NCBI GenBank assembly: GCA_016789265.1
Contig: JAEUQK010000018.1
Location: 235,543 to 299,542 of the forward strand
Length of the DNA: 64,000 nt
Reading direction: 5' to 3'
Source: Blastocatellia bacterium
GTDB lineage: Bacteria; Acidobacteriota; Blastocatellia; Pyrinomonadales; Pyrinomonadaceae
A model generated the notes under the pieces. That model had not been told where the DNA came from and ran no database searches. It saw only the letters and a list, made by a program, of their open reading frames with translations. The position numbers were made by a program, and so were the translations under genes. Of this stretch, positions 17,912 to 26,649 are shown piece by piece (position 1 is the stretch's first letter; each line of letters opens with the position of its first letter).

Positions 17912-18589
17912 CTAGTTTTTCTTCGCTGCGTCGTAAGCCGCCTGGGAAGCGACCTGTTCCTTCTGTTTGTCGGTCAAAGCAATTCCCATCTTCTCAAGTG
18001 TGGCTGCGTTCAGAGTCTTTGTCACTCTTAGCGAGTTCGCTTCCTGGTACTTACCGAGACCAACGCGGGTCGGATCATCTAGCTTGCCGTCTTCGCCACC
18101 CGCCAACATCTTGCCGTCGCGGAGTATCTTCTGCGCGGCCTTGATCTGATCAGTATTTGCTCTAAATGGGGCCGGGCGCTTTGCACTGGAACCGGATTTC
18201 GATGTTTTCTTCATTCCGGCAACGTCGCCCGGGGCTGTGAACGATGATTCGGAAACGGGAATCGCCTTCTGCGATTCCGTTAATTCAATACCCATCTTCT
18301 CGAGGGTTGCCCGATTGAGCGTGCCGGTCTGCTTCAAGCCGTTGCCGCCCTGCCAGGTCTTGATCGACGCTCGCGTTGCAGTGTCCAGTTTTCCCGTCGC
18401 TTCTCCGGAATAGAGATTTGCGGCTTTTAGCTTGGTTTGAACCTCATTGATCTGGTCCTTCGTAGCCCTAAAGATCGGGGCTTTCTTTGGTTTCTCAGCG
18501 GTCGCTGTGGAAGAACCGGTACCTTGGGCAAAGACCCCGATCGAAAGTAGGAACAAAACCGAAATAGCCAAAATGATTCGTTTCAACAT
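17912..18589 (-). CDS. Exported protein with two peptidoglycan-binding-like domains
   Basis: A 225-residue protein with signal peptide MLKRIILAISVLFLLSIGVFAQ and two tandem repeats of a PGB_1-like fold: KDQINEVQTKLKAANLYSGE, ending in LNRATLEKMGIELT, and TDQIKAAQKILRDGKMLAGG, ending in LNAATLEKMGIALT. These helical domains bind cell-wall peptidoglycan in other proteins. No enzymatic domain is attached. ATG 18589 is supported by GGAG six bases upstream. A longer frame to 18706 would hide the signal peptide. Confidence 0.83.
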   Translation of the reverse strand: MLKRIILAISVLFLLSIGVFAQGTGSSTATAEKPKKAPIFRATKDQINEVQTKLKAANLYSGEATGKLDTATRASIKTWQGGNGLKQTGTLNRATLEKMGIELTESQKAIPVSESSFTAPGDVAGMKKTSKSGSSAKRPAPFRANTDQIKAAQKILRDGKMLAGGEDGKLDDPTRVGLGKYQEANSLRVTKTLNAATLEKMGIALTDKQKEQVASQAAYDAAKKN

Positions 18590-18760
18590 AGTCGTCTCCA
18601 ATGCAAAATGTGAAAGGGCTGATTCGGCTTCACGCACATCTATCTCAACTGAGAGAAGAAACAATTTGCGCATGAGCCTCGGATATGGCAAAAAGTATTG
18701 TCGCAAATTGGTCTCAAGTCAAGCAGAAAAGCGGGCGTGGTCCTGCAGCCGGGAATTTCA

Positions 18761-19798
18761 GTGAGAGCTGCCGTTTACTCAAAATTTCAGGGACAAATAA
18801 CAGTCGAAAACGTCCCCGATCCGTCTCCGTCACCATTCGGGGTTGTCATTAAAGTGCGAGCATGCGGGATTTGCCGAAGCGATTGGCACGGATGGATGGG
18901 AAACGATCCGGATATCAGGCTTCCGCACGTGCCGGGGCACGAACTCGCCGGCGAGATCGTCGCGATCGGCAGCGAGATAAGAAGCTTCGCCGTTGGCGAT
19001 CGGGTTACGTTGCCTTTTGTCTGCGGCTGCGGCCAGTGCGAGGCGTGTTTATCGGGCAACCAGCAAGTTTGCGATCGTCAGTTTCAGCCGGGATTCACGG
19101 CATGGGGCGGTTTTGCGGAATTCGTGGCGATCGAATACGCCGATGCAAATCTGGTCCGTTTGCCGGACGAGGTGGATTTTGTTACCGCGGCTTCGCTCGG
19201 CTGCCGGTTCGCGACATCGTTTCGAGCAGTTGTCGATCAAGGAATGGTCAAACCCGGCCAATGGGTCGCGGTCTGGGGCTGCGGCGGCGTTGGCCTCTCC
19301 GCGATCATGATCGCGAGGGCGTTCGGGGCTCGTTTAATTGCGGTCGATATCACAGAGGATAAGCTGAATTTTGCAAGAACTATCGGAGCTGAGATCGCGA
19401 TCAATTCAACGAAAACCTACGCCGATGAAGCGATCCTCGAGGTGACAGGCGGAGGCGCACATATATCCATCGATGCTCTTGGTCATCCTGAGGTACTTTT
19501 CAACTGTGTTTCATCACTTCGAAAACGAGGCAAGCATATTCAGGTTGGTATTATGGAATCGGGCAAACATTCATCCTCCATACCTATAGATAAGATAATC
19601 GGACGTGAACTTGAGATCAAAGGCAGCCACGGTATGCAGGCTCACCGATATCCTGAAATGCTCGAGATGGTTAATTCCGGAAAGCTCGCTCTAAGGAAAC
19701 TAATTGGCCGGACGGTTTCTCTCGAAGCTGGAGTTATCGAACTCGCAGATATGAATGATTTCGGCGGCGTCGGCGTTACCGTGATCGACAGGTTCTGA
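18761..19798 (+). CDS. Zinc-dependent alcohol dehydrogenase
   Basis: A 345-residue medium-chain dehydrogenase. It has the catalytic zinc motif [12 protein letters not shown] with GHE downstream, the structural zinc lobe [17 protein letters not shown] (four Cys) and the NAD-binding GCGGVGLSA. The ending GVTVIDRF is complete. The start chosen is GTG 18761 ([11 protein letters not shown]), where family members begin; a TTG at 18698 would add unrelated residues. GGGAA lies upstream of the GTG. The substrate is an alcohol, not defined further. It lies just upstream of the fatty-acid operon but is separated from it by that operon's own promoter. Confidence 0.87.
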   Translation: MRAAVYSKFQGQITVENVPDPSPSPFGVVIKVRACGICRSDWHGWMGNDPDIRLPHVPGHELAGEIVAIGSEIRSFAVGDRVTLPFVCGCGQCEACLSGNQQVCDRQFQPGFTAWGGFAEFVAIEYADANLVRLPDEVDFVTAASLGCRFATSFRAVVDQGMVKPGQWVAVWGCGGVGLSAIMIARAFGARLIAVDITEDKLNFARTIGAEIAINSTKTYADEAILEVTGGGAHISIDALGHPEVLFNCVSSLRKRGKHIQVGIMESGKHSSSIPIDKIIGRELEIKGSHGMQAHRYPEMLEMVNSGKLALRKLIGRTVSLEAGVIELADMNDFGGVGVTVIDRF

Positions 19799-19842
19799 TG
19801 CTGCGAGAGCCAAACGAGAGCCGCTTGTTTCGGTTTTTCAGC

Positions 19843-19872
19843 TTGCTGAATGAACATTCATTCAGTTATAAT
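19843..19872 (+). promoter_or_regulatory. Promoter with FadR-type operator (site 1)
   Basis: -35 TTGCTG (19843-19848) and -10 TATAAT (19867-19872) are separated by 18 bases, with the near-palindrome CTGAATGAACATTCATTCAG (19846-19865) between them. The core TGAATGA-N4-TCATTCA matches the operator of the TetR-type FadR of Bacillus subtilis in both arms. A repressor bound there would block RNA polymerase. The same 20 bases recur at 29556. Confidence 0.85.
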
Positions 19873-19896
19873 TCTGACCACTGAAAACGAGGTAAT

Positions 19897-22362
19897 ATGA
19901 CGAACACAGGTGAAGCAGTAGGTATCGATTCGAAGAGCAAAGGAATGGGAACGAAGTTCAACGTCGCGAAGGCCGCGGTTCTCGGCGCGGGAACAATGGG
20001 CGCAGGTATCGCTGCGCATTTGGCAAACGCCGGTATCCCGACGCTGCTGCTCGATATTGCGCCAAAGGAACTAACACCGGATGAGGAAAAGAAGGGGCTT
20101 TCTCTTGAATCGCCCCAGGTGAGAAACCGGATAGTTAATTCGCTCTTCGAAGCGGCGAAGAAGCTAAAACCCGCTCCGTTCATGCTTGCTGATAATGCAA
20201 AGCTCATCAAGACGGGTAATTTTACAGATGACATCGGAAAGTTGAAAGAATGCGACCTCGTGATAGAAGCGGTGGTCGAAAACCTAGAGATCAAACACAA
20301 GTTATTTGCCGAAGTCGATAAGAATCGCAAGCCCGGGGCAGTTGTTGCTTCGAATACCAGCGGAATCCCGATCGATTCGATCGCTGAGCCGTTTTCCGAC
20401 GATTTCAAAAAGCATTTTGTCGGCATCCATTTCTTTAATCCGCCTCGATATATGAAGCTCGTCGAGGTGATCCCCGGCAGTCATACGAGCGGCGAGATAG
20501 CCTGTGCCGTTTCCGGATTTCTGGACCAACGGCTCGGCAAGGGCGTCGTTCCTGCAAAGGATCGGCCAAATTTCATCGCGAACCGCATCGGCGTTTTCGG
20601 AATGATGGCGACGATCCACGAGATGATCGCGATGGGTTTTACGCCAACCGAGGTCGATCAGATGACCGGAAAGGCGATCGGCCATGCATCGTCCGCGACG
20701 TTTCGCACTTCAGACCTTGTCGGTTTAGACGTGACCGCGCATGTCACCAACAATCTCTATCCGGCAGTTCCCGATGACGAAGACCGTAACGTTTTCAAAC
20801 TACCTGAGCTGATCCAAACACTTCTTGATAAAAAACTGCTTGGCGACAAGACAGGAGGCGGTTTTTTCAAGAAATCCAAGGACGCCGAAGGGAAACGAAT
20901 TATCCTGGAACTCGACCTGAACACTTTCGAGTACAAGCCGCAGGAGAAAACAAAATTCGCTTCGCTCGATGCTGCAAAAGCGATCGAAGATAGGGCAAAA
21001 CGAGTCAGAACTCTCGTGTGGGGAGACGACCGCGTAGGTGAATTCCTTTGGAAGACGACATCGCGGGTTTCGCGTTATGCGGCAAATCGGATCCCGGAAA
21101 TTGCGGACACGATCGTTGAGATCGACAACGCCATCAAATGGGGATTTGGTTGGGAGATCGGCGTTTTCGAGGCGTGGGATGCGATCGGTGTTTCCGAATC
21201 CGTCGAGCGGATGCGAAAAGAGGGCCAGGCGGTGCCGGCAAGTGTCGAAAAGATGCTTGCGTCCGGTGCGACAGCCTTTTACAAGAGCGAAAACGGCGAA
21301 CATTTCTTTTACGACCTGGTCGGGGGCGGATACAAACCTATGCCTGCGCGCCCCGGCGTGATGATCCTTAAGGACATCAAAGACCGCACCGGTGTTATCA
21401 AGACGAATCCCGGAGCTTCGCTAATTGACATCGGCGACGGCGTGGCGTGCCTCGAATTCCACTCAAAGATGAATTCGATCGGCGGCGATACTGTCGCAAT
21501 GCTCAATTTTGCGGTGGACGAGGTCGAACGGAACTTCAAAGGACTTGTCGTAGGCAACCAGGGCGGCAACTTCTCGGCGGGTGCGAACATCATGATGATC
21601 CTGCTCGCCGCACAGGAAGAAGAGTGGGACGACATCAACCTCGCCGTCCACGCTCTTCAGCAGGCGATCATGAAACTGCGGTATTCTTCGAAACCGGTAG
21701 TTACGGCTCCATATGGAATGACGCTCGGCGGCGGTTGCGAGATCGCGATCCATGGCAATCGGGTACGGGCTGCTGCCGAGACCTATATCGGTTTGGTCGA
21801 GGTCGGCGTCGGTGTGATCCCAGCGGGCGGAGGCACCAAAGAAATGACGATGCGTGCGATGGATGCGGCCCAAAAAGCACCTGACGCTGATCCGCTCTCG
21901 TTCCTCAAGAAGACGTTTGAGACGATCGGCATGGGCAAAGTTGCGACGTCCGCTCAGGAAGCAAAATCGTGGGGATTTTTCCGCGACATCGATTCCATCT
22001 CGATGAATGGAGACCGCCTCATCGCGGATGCTAAACAAGAGGTCCTGAATCTCGATGCTTCAGGGTTTGTTGCTCCCGTCCGGCGCGAAGACATCTTTGT
22101 CATGGGCGAAGCGGGCGAGGCTGCGATGAAGCTTGCGCTTCATATGATGAAACAAGGCGGATTCGTTTCCGACCACGATGTGCTGATCGGCAAGAAACTC
22201 GCACACATAATGTGCGGCGGCAGCATGAACCATTCGGCATTCGTGAGCGAACAATACCTGCTCGATCTCGAACGTGAGGCGTTTGTCTCCCTTTGCGGCG
22301 AAAGGAAAACGCAGGAACGCATCGCGGCGATGCTCAAGACGGGAAAGCCGCTTAGGAATTAA
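19897..22362 (+). CDS. fadN: 3-hydroxyacyl-CoA dehydrogenase / enoyl-CoA hydratase, FadN-like
   Basis: An 821-residue bifunctional beta-oxidation enzyme. The N-terminal NAD-binding motif GAGTMGAGIAAHLANAG is followed by the dehydrogenase domain (VASNTSGIPIDSIA, then HFFNPPRYMKLVEVI). The C-terminal third is a crotonase domain with the oxyanion-hole segments NFSAGANI and YGMTLGGGCE. This order, dehydrogenase first, is that of FadN and the reverse of FadB/FadJ. It hydrates 2-enoyl-CoA and oxidises the 3-hydroxy product. It begins a plus-strand run of nine closely spaced genes that ends with the thiolase. The FadR-type operator at 19846 gives a clear route for fatty-acid induction. Confidence 0.92.
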   Translation: MTNTGEAVGIDSKSKGMGTKFNVAKAAVLGAGTMGAGIAAHLANAGIPTLLLDIAPKELTPDEEKKGLSLESPQVRNRIVNSLFEAAKKLKPAPFMLADNAKLIKTGNFTDDIGKLKECDLVIEAVVENLEIKHKLFAEVDKNRKPGAVVASNTSGIPIDSIAEPFSDDFKKHFVGIHFFNPPRYMKLVEVIPGSHTSGEIACAVSGFLDQRLGKGVVPAKDRPNFIANRIGVFGMMATIHEMIAMGFTPTEVDQMTGKAIGHASSATFRTSDLVGLDVTAHVTNNLYPAVPDDEDRNVFKLPELIQTLLDKKLLGDKTGGGFFKKSKDAEGKRIILELDLNTFEYKPQEKTKFASLDAAKAIEDRAKRVRTLVWGDDRVGEFLWKTTSRVSRYAANRIPEIADTIVEIDNAIKWGFGWEIGVFEAWDAIGVSESVERMRKEGQAVPASVEKMLASGATAFYKSENGEHFFYDLVGGGYKPMPARPGVMILKDIKDRTGVIKTNPGASLIDIGDGVACLEFHSKMNSIGGDTVAMLNFAVDEVERNFKGLVVGNQGGNFSAGANIMMILLAAQEEEWDDINLAVHALQQAIMKLRYSSKPVVTAPYGMTLGGGCEIAIHGNRVRAAAETYIGLVEVGVGVIPAGGGTKEMTMRAMDAAQKAPDADPLSFLKKTFETIGMGKVATSAQEAKSWGFFRDIDSISMNGDRLIADAKQEVLNLDASGFVAPVRREDIFVMGEAGEAAMKLALHMMKQGGFVSDHDVLIGKKLAHIMCGGSMNHSAFVSEQYLLDLEREAFVSLCGERKTQERIAAMLKTGKPLRN

Positions 22363-22410
22363 GTGATCGAAACAGGAAAGTTTTTCGCGTTAGGTTCGGG
22401 AGAAACTTAT

Positions 22411-22965
22411 ATGAACGAAAGAATTGAATACGTGACGACCGAAATGCAAAAGATCGCTGTTGACGCTCGCGATTCGTTTGGGGCCATGTCCGAAGATCAG
22501 CTCAATTGGAAGCCTAGGGCGGACGGTTGGAGCGTCGGGCAATGTCTCGAACATTTGATTTTGACAAACGAAAAATTCTACCCGGAAATGGACAAACTAG
22601 CCGCCGGAACGCGTAAGAATTCGTTCATCGAAAACTGGTCTCCGTTTTCGGGTTTCTTTGGCCGTTTTTTGATCAAGGCGGTTTCCGAAGATTCGAAAAA
22701 AGCGAAGGCACCGTCGAAAGATATAGTTCCTCCGAGCGATGTTCCGGCAGATATCGTCGACAAATTTTCGCGGCACGTTGCAGATTTGAACGCTAAGGTC
22801 GAGGCATGTGCTGCGGCGGACGTCAAGAAGACGGTCGTTACGTCACCGTTTCTCGCCATATTTACCTATTCGCTTGACGACGCTTACACCGTTTTGGTCG
22901 AACATACCAAGCGGCATATTCGTCAGGCAAAACGAGTTAAGGGATCCGAAGGTTTTCCGAATTAG
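22411..22965 (+). CDS. DinB family protein
   Basis: A 184-residue four-helix DinB/YfiT-type protein. The metal-binding histidines are suggested by WSVGQCLEHLI and the C-terminal EHTKRHIRQAKRV. DinB proteins include thiol-dependent transferases (bacillithiol or mycothiol type) and many with unknown activity. ATG 22411 is chosen because GGGAG lies eight bases upstream; an earlier GTG at 22363 directly follows the fadN stop. It lies 48 bp downstream of fadN in the same run. Confidence 0.82.
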   Translation: MNERIEYVTTEMQKIAVDARDSFGAMSEDQLNWKPRADGWSVGQCLEHLILTNEKFYPEMDKLAAGTRKNSFIENWSPFSGFFGRFLIKAVSEDSKKAKAPSKDIVPPSDVPADIVDKFSRHVADLNAKVEACAAADVKKTVVTSPFLAIFTYSLDDAYTVLVEHTKRHIRQAKRVKGSEGFPN

Positions 22966-22977
22966 ATCTTTGACAAC

Positions 22978-23439
22978 ATGGCTGAGAGTTTCAAAAGCCG
23001 TCGATTTCGTTGGGGGTTCAATTTGTTTCCTGCCTATCGAGGCACAGGCGGGCGTGTAAGGTACATCTCAGAGGACTTTCGCGAAGTTCGGGTAGAGATA
23101 CCGCTTTCATGGCGGACGCGAAACTACGTCGGGACAATCTATGGCGGCAGCATTTACGGGGCTATCGACCCGATCTACATGCTGATGTTGATAAAGATCC
23201 TCGGGCCCGAATATGTCGTTTGGGACAAGGCCGCAAAGATCAGATTTCGCAAACCGGGAAAAACATCGCTTTTTGCCGAATTCAAATTGTCCGAAGGCGA
23301 GATAGCGGAGATAGAGGAACTTGCCGAAAACTCAAGATCCATTGACCGTATCTACAGTCTCGAACTGAAGGACAAGCACGGTGTTGTACACGCTGAGATC
23401 GAGAAAACGCTGTACATTGCGAAAAAGGGAAGCAAATGA
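22978..23439 (+). CDS. DUF4442 (hotdog-fold thioesterase-like) protein
   Basis: A 153-residue protein of the DUF4442 family, related to hotdog-fold acyl-CoA thioesterases. Recognisable parts are FRWGFNLFPAYRGTGG, the SWRTRNYVGTIYGGSIYGA helix (where thioesterases carry HGG, here YGG) and VWDKAAKIRFRKPGKT. Its place between fadN and fadA makes an acyl-CoA substrate plausible, which is inference. It is 12 bp after the DinB gene and overlaps the next gene by four bases. Confidence 0.8.
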   Translation: MAESFKSRRFRWGFNLFPAYRGTGGRVRYISEDFREVRVEIPLSWRTRNYVGTIYGGSIYGAIDPIYMLMLIKILGPEYVVWDKAAKIRFRKPGKTSLFAEFKLSEGEIAEIEELAENSRSIDRIYSLELKDKHGVVHAEIEKTLYIAKKGSK

Positions 23440-24110
23440 GTTATTCAGAACGAGCGTTCATCTTTGACATGGACGGCACGCTTGTTGACAACATGCGGTA
23501 CCACACGGAAGCGTGGCGGACGTTGATCGAGGAGAACGGCTTCGAATTCAATGAGCGGACCTTTTTGGTCGAAACCGCCGGCCAAACGAACCGCGAGATC
23601 ATTCCAAGCGTCTTTGGGGCAATGTCAAACGATCGGCTGCATGAACTCGCTTTGCGAAAAGAGGAGCTTTATCGCGAGGCATATCTGCCGCACCGAAAGC
23701 CGGTCGAGGGACTGGTCGAGTTTCTCGAATCAACTCGGGAACTTGGGATAAAGATGGCGGTTTCGACCGCAGCGTCGCCGGCGAACATGGCCTTCATCTT
23801 GGATGGTCTCGATCTCAGGAAGTACTTCGGAGCGTTGACGACCGCTGCGGATGTAAAGCGAGGGAAGCCAGATCCAGAGATCTTTTTGTTGTCAGCATCG
23901 AGGCTGGGAGTTAGACCCAAGGATTCGCTGGTTTTTGAAGATGCGTTTTTCGGGTTTGAGGCGGCAAAGCGGGCCGGAATGATGGCCGTCGGAATAACGA
24001 CCGTTAACACTGCCGAAGAGATGATGAAGACGGGTTTAGTCGCGGAAACACATTCGGACTATACGACGATGTCGCCGGATGTCCTGATCGCAAAATATCT
24101 GCCGTTATGA
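23436..24110 (+). CDS. HAD superfamily hydrolase, phosphoglucomutase/phosphatase type
   Basis: A 224-residue HAD subfamily I protein: motif I FDMDGTLVDN, motif II AVSTAAS, motif III Lys in KRGKPDPEIF and motif IV VFEDAFFG. All catalytic residues are present, with a helical cap between motifs I and II. Such enzymes are phosphatases or beta-phosphoglucomutases; the substrate is unknown. The start ATGA overlaps the stop of the DUF4442 gene, indicating translational coupling. Confidence 0.88.
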   Translation: MSYSERAFIFDMDGTLVDNMRYHTEAWRTLIEENGFEFNERTFLVETAGQTNREIIPSVFGAMSNDRLHELALRKEELYREAYLPHRKPVEGLVEFLESTRELGIKMAVSTAASPANMAFILDGLDLRKYFGALTTAADVKRGKPDPEIFLLSASRLGVRPKDSLVFEDAFFGFEAAKRAGMMAVGITTVNTAEEMMKTGLVAETHSDYTTMSPDVLIAKYLPL

Positions 24111-24130
24111 GAGATGGAGGAAATTCAATT

Positions 24131-24577
24131 ATGAAATTGATCATCGGTTTGGTATTAGCGGCAGCAGGATTGACGATGAGTTGTTCGGTGACCGGCGAGC
24201 CGATCGAGTTTTCAAAGGCGTGCGCGATCGAGAATGACGGAAAGAATTTTGAAGTGAAGGGCGTGATCGCCCAACAAGGGCGCAGCGTCTTTTGTTCTAA
24301 CACTGGCGGCAGGATGGAATGCGGTTTTGATCTTCTCGAATCAACGGCCAGCTCAAACAAACTGCGAATAGATATCGAACAGGGAAGCGGGTCGAACACG
24401 GTAAGCAAACTTGAAAGCGGATATGAGAAAGAGGATATAAAGATCCGTGATAATAGCGGTGCTGAGGTAGCTCTCGAAAAGGATATAGTGAAACTGACCG
24501 GCAAAATTTCAGTTGCTCCGGCGGCACCGGGCGGTCAGGGTGTTTGTTTTATGCAGGTTCGGAAGATCGAAAGATGA
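24131..24577 (+). CDS. Small exported protein or lipoprotein, unknown function
   Basis: A 148-residue protein that I do not recognise. MKLIIGLVLAAAGLTMSCS is a signal peptide with a lipoprotein-like Cys18, although the lipobox is not canonical. The mature part is mostly beta (KNFEVKGVIAQQGRSVFCSN, then DIVKLTGKISV), with three more Cys; an OB-like fold is possible but unproven. GGAGG lies 10 bases before the ATG. The stop overlaps the start of tag (ATGA). Confidence 0.65.
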   Translation: MKLIIGLVLAAAGLTMSCSVTGEPIEFSKACAIENDGKNFEVKGVIAQQGRSVFCSNTGGRMECGFDLLESTASSNKLRIDIEQGSGSNTVSKLESGYEKEDIKIRDNSGAEVALEKDIVKLTGKISVAPAAPGGQGVCFMQVRKIER

Positions 24578-25146
24578 CAAAGCGTTGCCATTGGGCGAAG
24601 AACGATCTCGCGATCCATTATCACGACACCGAGTGGGGCGTCCCGCTGCACGACGATCGCGGATTGTTCGAGTTTCTGATCCTCGAGGGTGCGCAGGCGG
24701 GTTTGAGCTGGGATACGATCTTGCGGAAACGCGATGCGTACCGCGATGCTTTCGATAATTTCGAGCCTGCAAAGGTCGCTCGATACAGCGAAGCCAAAAT
24801 GGCAAGGCTTTTGACGAACGAAGGCATAATTCGCAATCGTTTGAAGATCGTCTCGGCGGTCGCAAATGCAAAGGCGTTTCTCGCCGTGCAAAAGGAATTC
24901 GGTTCGTTTGATGCGTATATTTGGAAATTTGTCGGAGGAAAGCCGATCGTTAACAAACCGAAAGTGCCGGGCGATGTTCCGGCAAAAACTGAGGTATCGG
25001 ATGCGATTTCGAAAGACCTGAAAAAGCGTGGATTCAATTTCGTTGGATCGACGATAATGTACGCTTTCATGCAGGCGACGGGAATGGTCAACGACCATCT
25101 CACGACGTGTTTTAGGTACAAAGAATATCAGAACCGGGAACGGTAG
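24574..25146 (+). CDS. tag: DNA-3-methyladenine glycosylase I
   Basis: A 190-residue cytosolic DNA repair enzyme that removes 3-methyladenine from alkylated DNA. The zinc-ligand set of Tag is visible: Cys5 and His in RCHWAKNDLAIHYHDTEWG, and the C-terminal NDHLTTCF. The helix-hairpin region with GLSWDTILRKR and the FVGSTIMYAFMQATGMVNDH segment match the family, and the length is typical. It is translationally coupled to the small exported protein by a four-base overlap. Its presence inside a beta-oxidation gene run has no obvious metabolic logic. Confidence 0.92.
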   Translation: MTKRCHWAKNDLAIHYHDTEWGVPLHDDRGLFEFLILEGAQAGLSWDTILRKRDAYRDAFDNFEPAKVARYSEAKMARLLTNEGIIRNRLKIVSAVANAKAFLAVQKEFGSFDAYIWKFVGGKPIVNKPKVPGDVPAKTEVSDAISKDLKKRGFNFVGSTIMYAFMQATGMVNDHLTTCFRYKEYQNRER

Positions 25147-25159
25147 TGACCGGGTTCCT

Positions 25160-25639
25160 ATGAGCGTTGAATTTCCGATAACGCCAGCAGTGCGGTTTCT
25201 GAGGGAGAAACGGGTCGAGTTCGTGCCGCACCTTTATGATTACGTCGAAAAAGGCGGGACGCGGGAGTCGGCTAAGCAGTTGGGCGTCGACGAACATGCG
25301 GTCATAAAAACTCTGGTATTTGAAACGAGCGAGAAAAAGCCTCTGATCGTGCTGATGCACGGCGACCGCGAAGTTTCGACCAAGATGCTGGCAAGGCTGC
25401 TTGGGGTGAAGTCGGTCGAGCCGGCGACGCCAGAAAGGGCATCTAAGTTGACTGGATACTTGGTCGGCGGGACGTCGCCATTCGGAACGCGCACGGTAAT
25501 GCGGACACTCGCCGAGCGAACGATCTTTGAAATCGGCAGAATTCACATCAACGGCGGCAAGCGGGGATTTCTCGTCGAGATCGATCCGGAGGCTTTGCGG
25601 CGAGTTTTACGCGTTGAGGAAGTGGAGGTAGCGATCTGA
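25160..25639 (+). CDS. ybaK: YbaK/EbsC-type Cys-tRNA(Pro) deacylase
   Basis: A 159-residue trans-editing protein. YbaK-type enzymes hydrolyse Cys (or similar) mischarged on tRNA(Pro). The conserved Lys lies in HAVIKTLVF, followed by GDREVSTKMLARLLG, then the LVGGTSPFGTR glycine loop and the GGKRGFLVEIDP strand. It is a free-standing domain of typical length, 13 bp after tag on the same strand. Confidence 0.87.
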   Translation: MSVEFPITPAVRFLREKRVEFVPHLYDYVEKGGTRESAKQLGVDEHAVIKTLVFETSEKKPLIVLMHGDREVSTKMLARLLGVKSVEPATPERASKLTGYLVGGTSPFGTRTVMRTLAERTIFEIGRIHINGGKRGFLVEIDPEALRRVLRVEEVEVAI

Positions 25640-25692
25640 ACGGATTCGGACTGACTTGTCCGTGCCGGCCGCGGGTGATCGCTGAATAGACA

Positions 25693-26637
25693 ATGAAACC
25701 AAACACATTCCTTTCGCTGTTGATCGTGATCGCCGCCGCCGTTGCAGTCTCAGCTCAGAACTCGAATGGCGGCCGCGTACTGCCGGTCAAATATGACGAA
25801 GACCGGTACTTTATTTCCGCCGTGACCGAATCGGGCGACAGCGTGTTGTTCTACACCGACACGGGCGGTGGGCTGTTTATCTACAAGCACGCGGCTGAGC
25901 GGCTCAATCTGTTGCCTGGAGGCGGCGGCGAGTCGATTGAGTTTCCTCGATTCAAGGATGGGGTCGAGATTCCGTCTCCGCTTGCGACGGAGGGAAAGAT
26001 CTTCGTTTTTCCGAAGCCGGAAAAAGGTCCACCGCTCGAATTCGACGCGATGCTCGGGCAGCAGTGGTTCGCCGATCGCATTTGGACATTTGATTATCCG
26101 GGCAAGCGACTGCTCGTTTGGGACCAGACCCCGAAGAATGCTAAAGCGGATGCCCGCCATGTGGTGACACTGGGCTTCAAGACCGAAGACGGCGGCAAGC
26201 GGGTTTTGCACTTTCCGCGGATCCAGGCCGAGATCGACGGAGAGGTGCTCGAGATGGTGTTTGATACGGGAGCCACGACGTTCCTTACGGAAGCGGCGCT
26301 GACGAGCCTGGGCGACAAGCGCGCATCGGCGAGGGCAGCGAGCTTTATTTCGTCCTTGACGTTTGAAAAATGGCGGCAGCGTCATCCAGATTGGCGTGTG
26401 ATCGAAGCGGCAGAGATCGGTTCCGGCCAAGCGATGATCGAGGCCCGAGACATTCGCATTGCAGGCTTCAAGGTCGAGCGGGCGTGGTTCACGCGGCGGC
26501 CCGACAAGAACTTTCACGAGTACATGAGCAGCTTTATGGACAAGCGTGTTGACGGAGCGATCGGCGGGACGGTCCTGAAGCACTTTAAGGTGACCGTCGA
26601 TTATCCGCGGGCAATCGCAGTTTTTGAGAAGAGGTAG
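25693..26637 (+). CDS. Exported retropepsin-like aspartic protease
   Basis: A 314-residue protein with signal peptide MKPNTFLSLLIVIAAAVAVSAQ. It has two aspartic-protease-type motifs, YTDTGGG near residue 55 and VFDTGATTF near residue 190, and GAIGGTVLKHFKVTVDY near the end, the usual retropepsin/A2-like ending. Such two-lobed, secreted aspartyl-protease-like proteins are frequent in soil bacteria; the substrate is unknown. It is 12 bp upstream of the thiolase gene. Confidence 0.75.
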   Translation: MKPNTFLSLLIVIAAAVAVSAQNSNGGRVLPVKYDEDRYFISAVTESGDSVLFYTDTGGGLFIYKHAAERLNLLPGGGGESIEFPRFKDGVEIPSPLATEGKIFVFPKPEKGPPLEFDAMLGQQWFADRIWTFDYPGKRLLVWDQTPKNAKADARHVVTLGFKTEDGGKRVLHFPRIQAEIDGEVLEMVFDTGATTFLTEAALTSLGDKRASARAASFISSLTFEKWRQRHPDWRVIEAAEIGSGQAMIEARDIRIAGFKVERAWFTRRPDKNFHEYMSSFMDKRVDGAIGGTVLKHFKVTVDYPRAIAVFEKR

Positions 26638-26649
26638 CAGATAAACGTT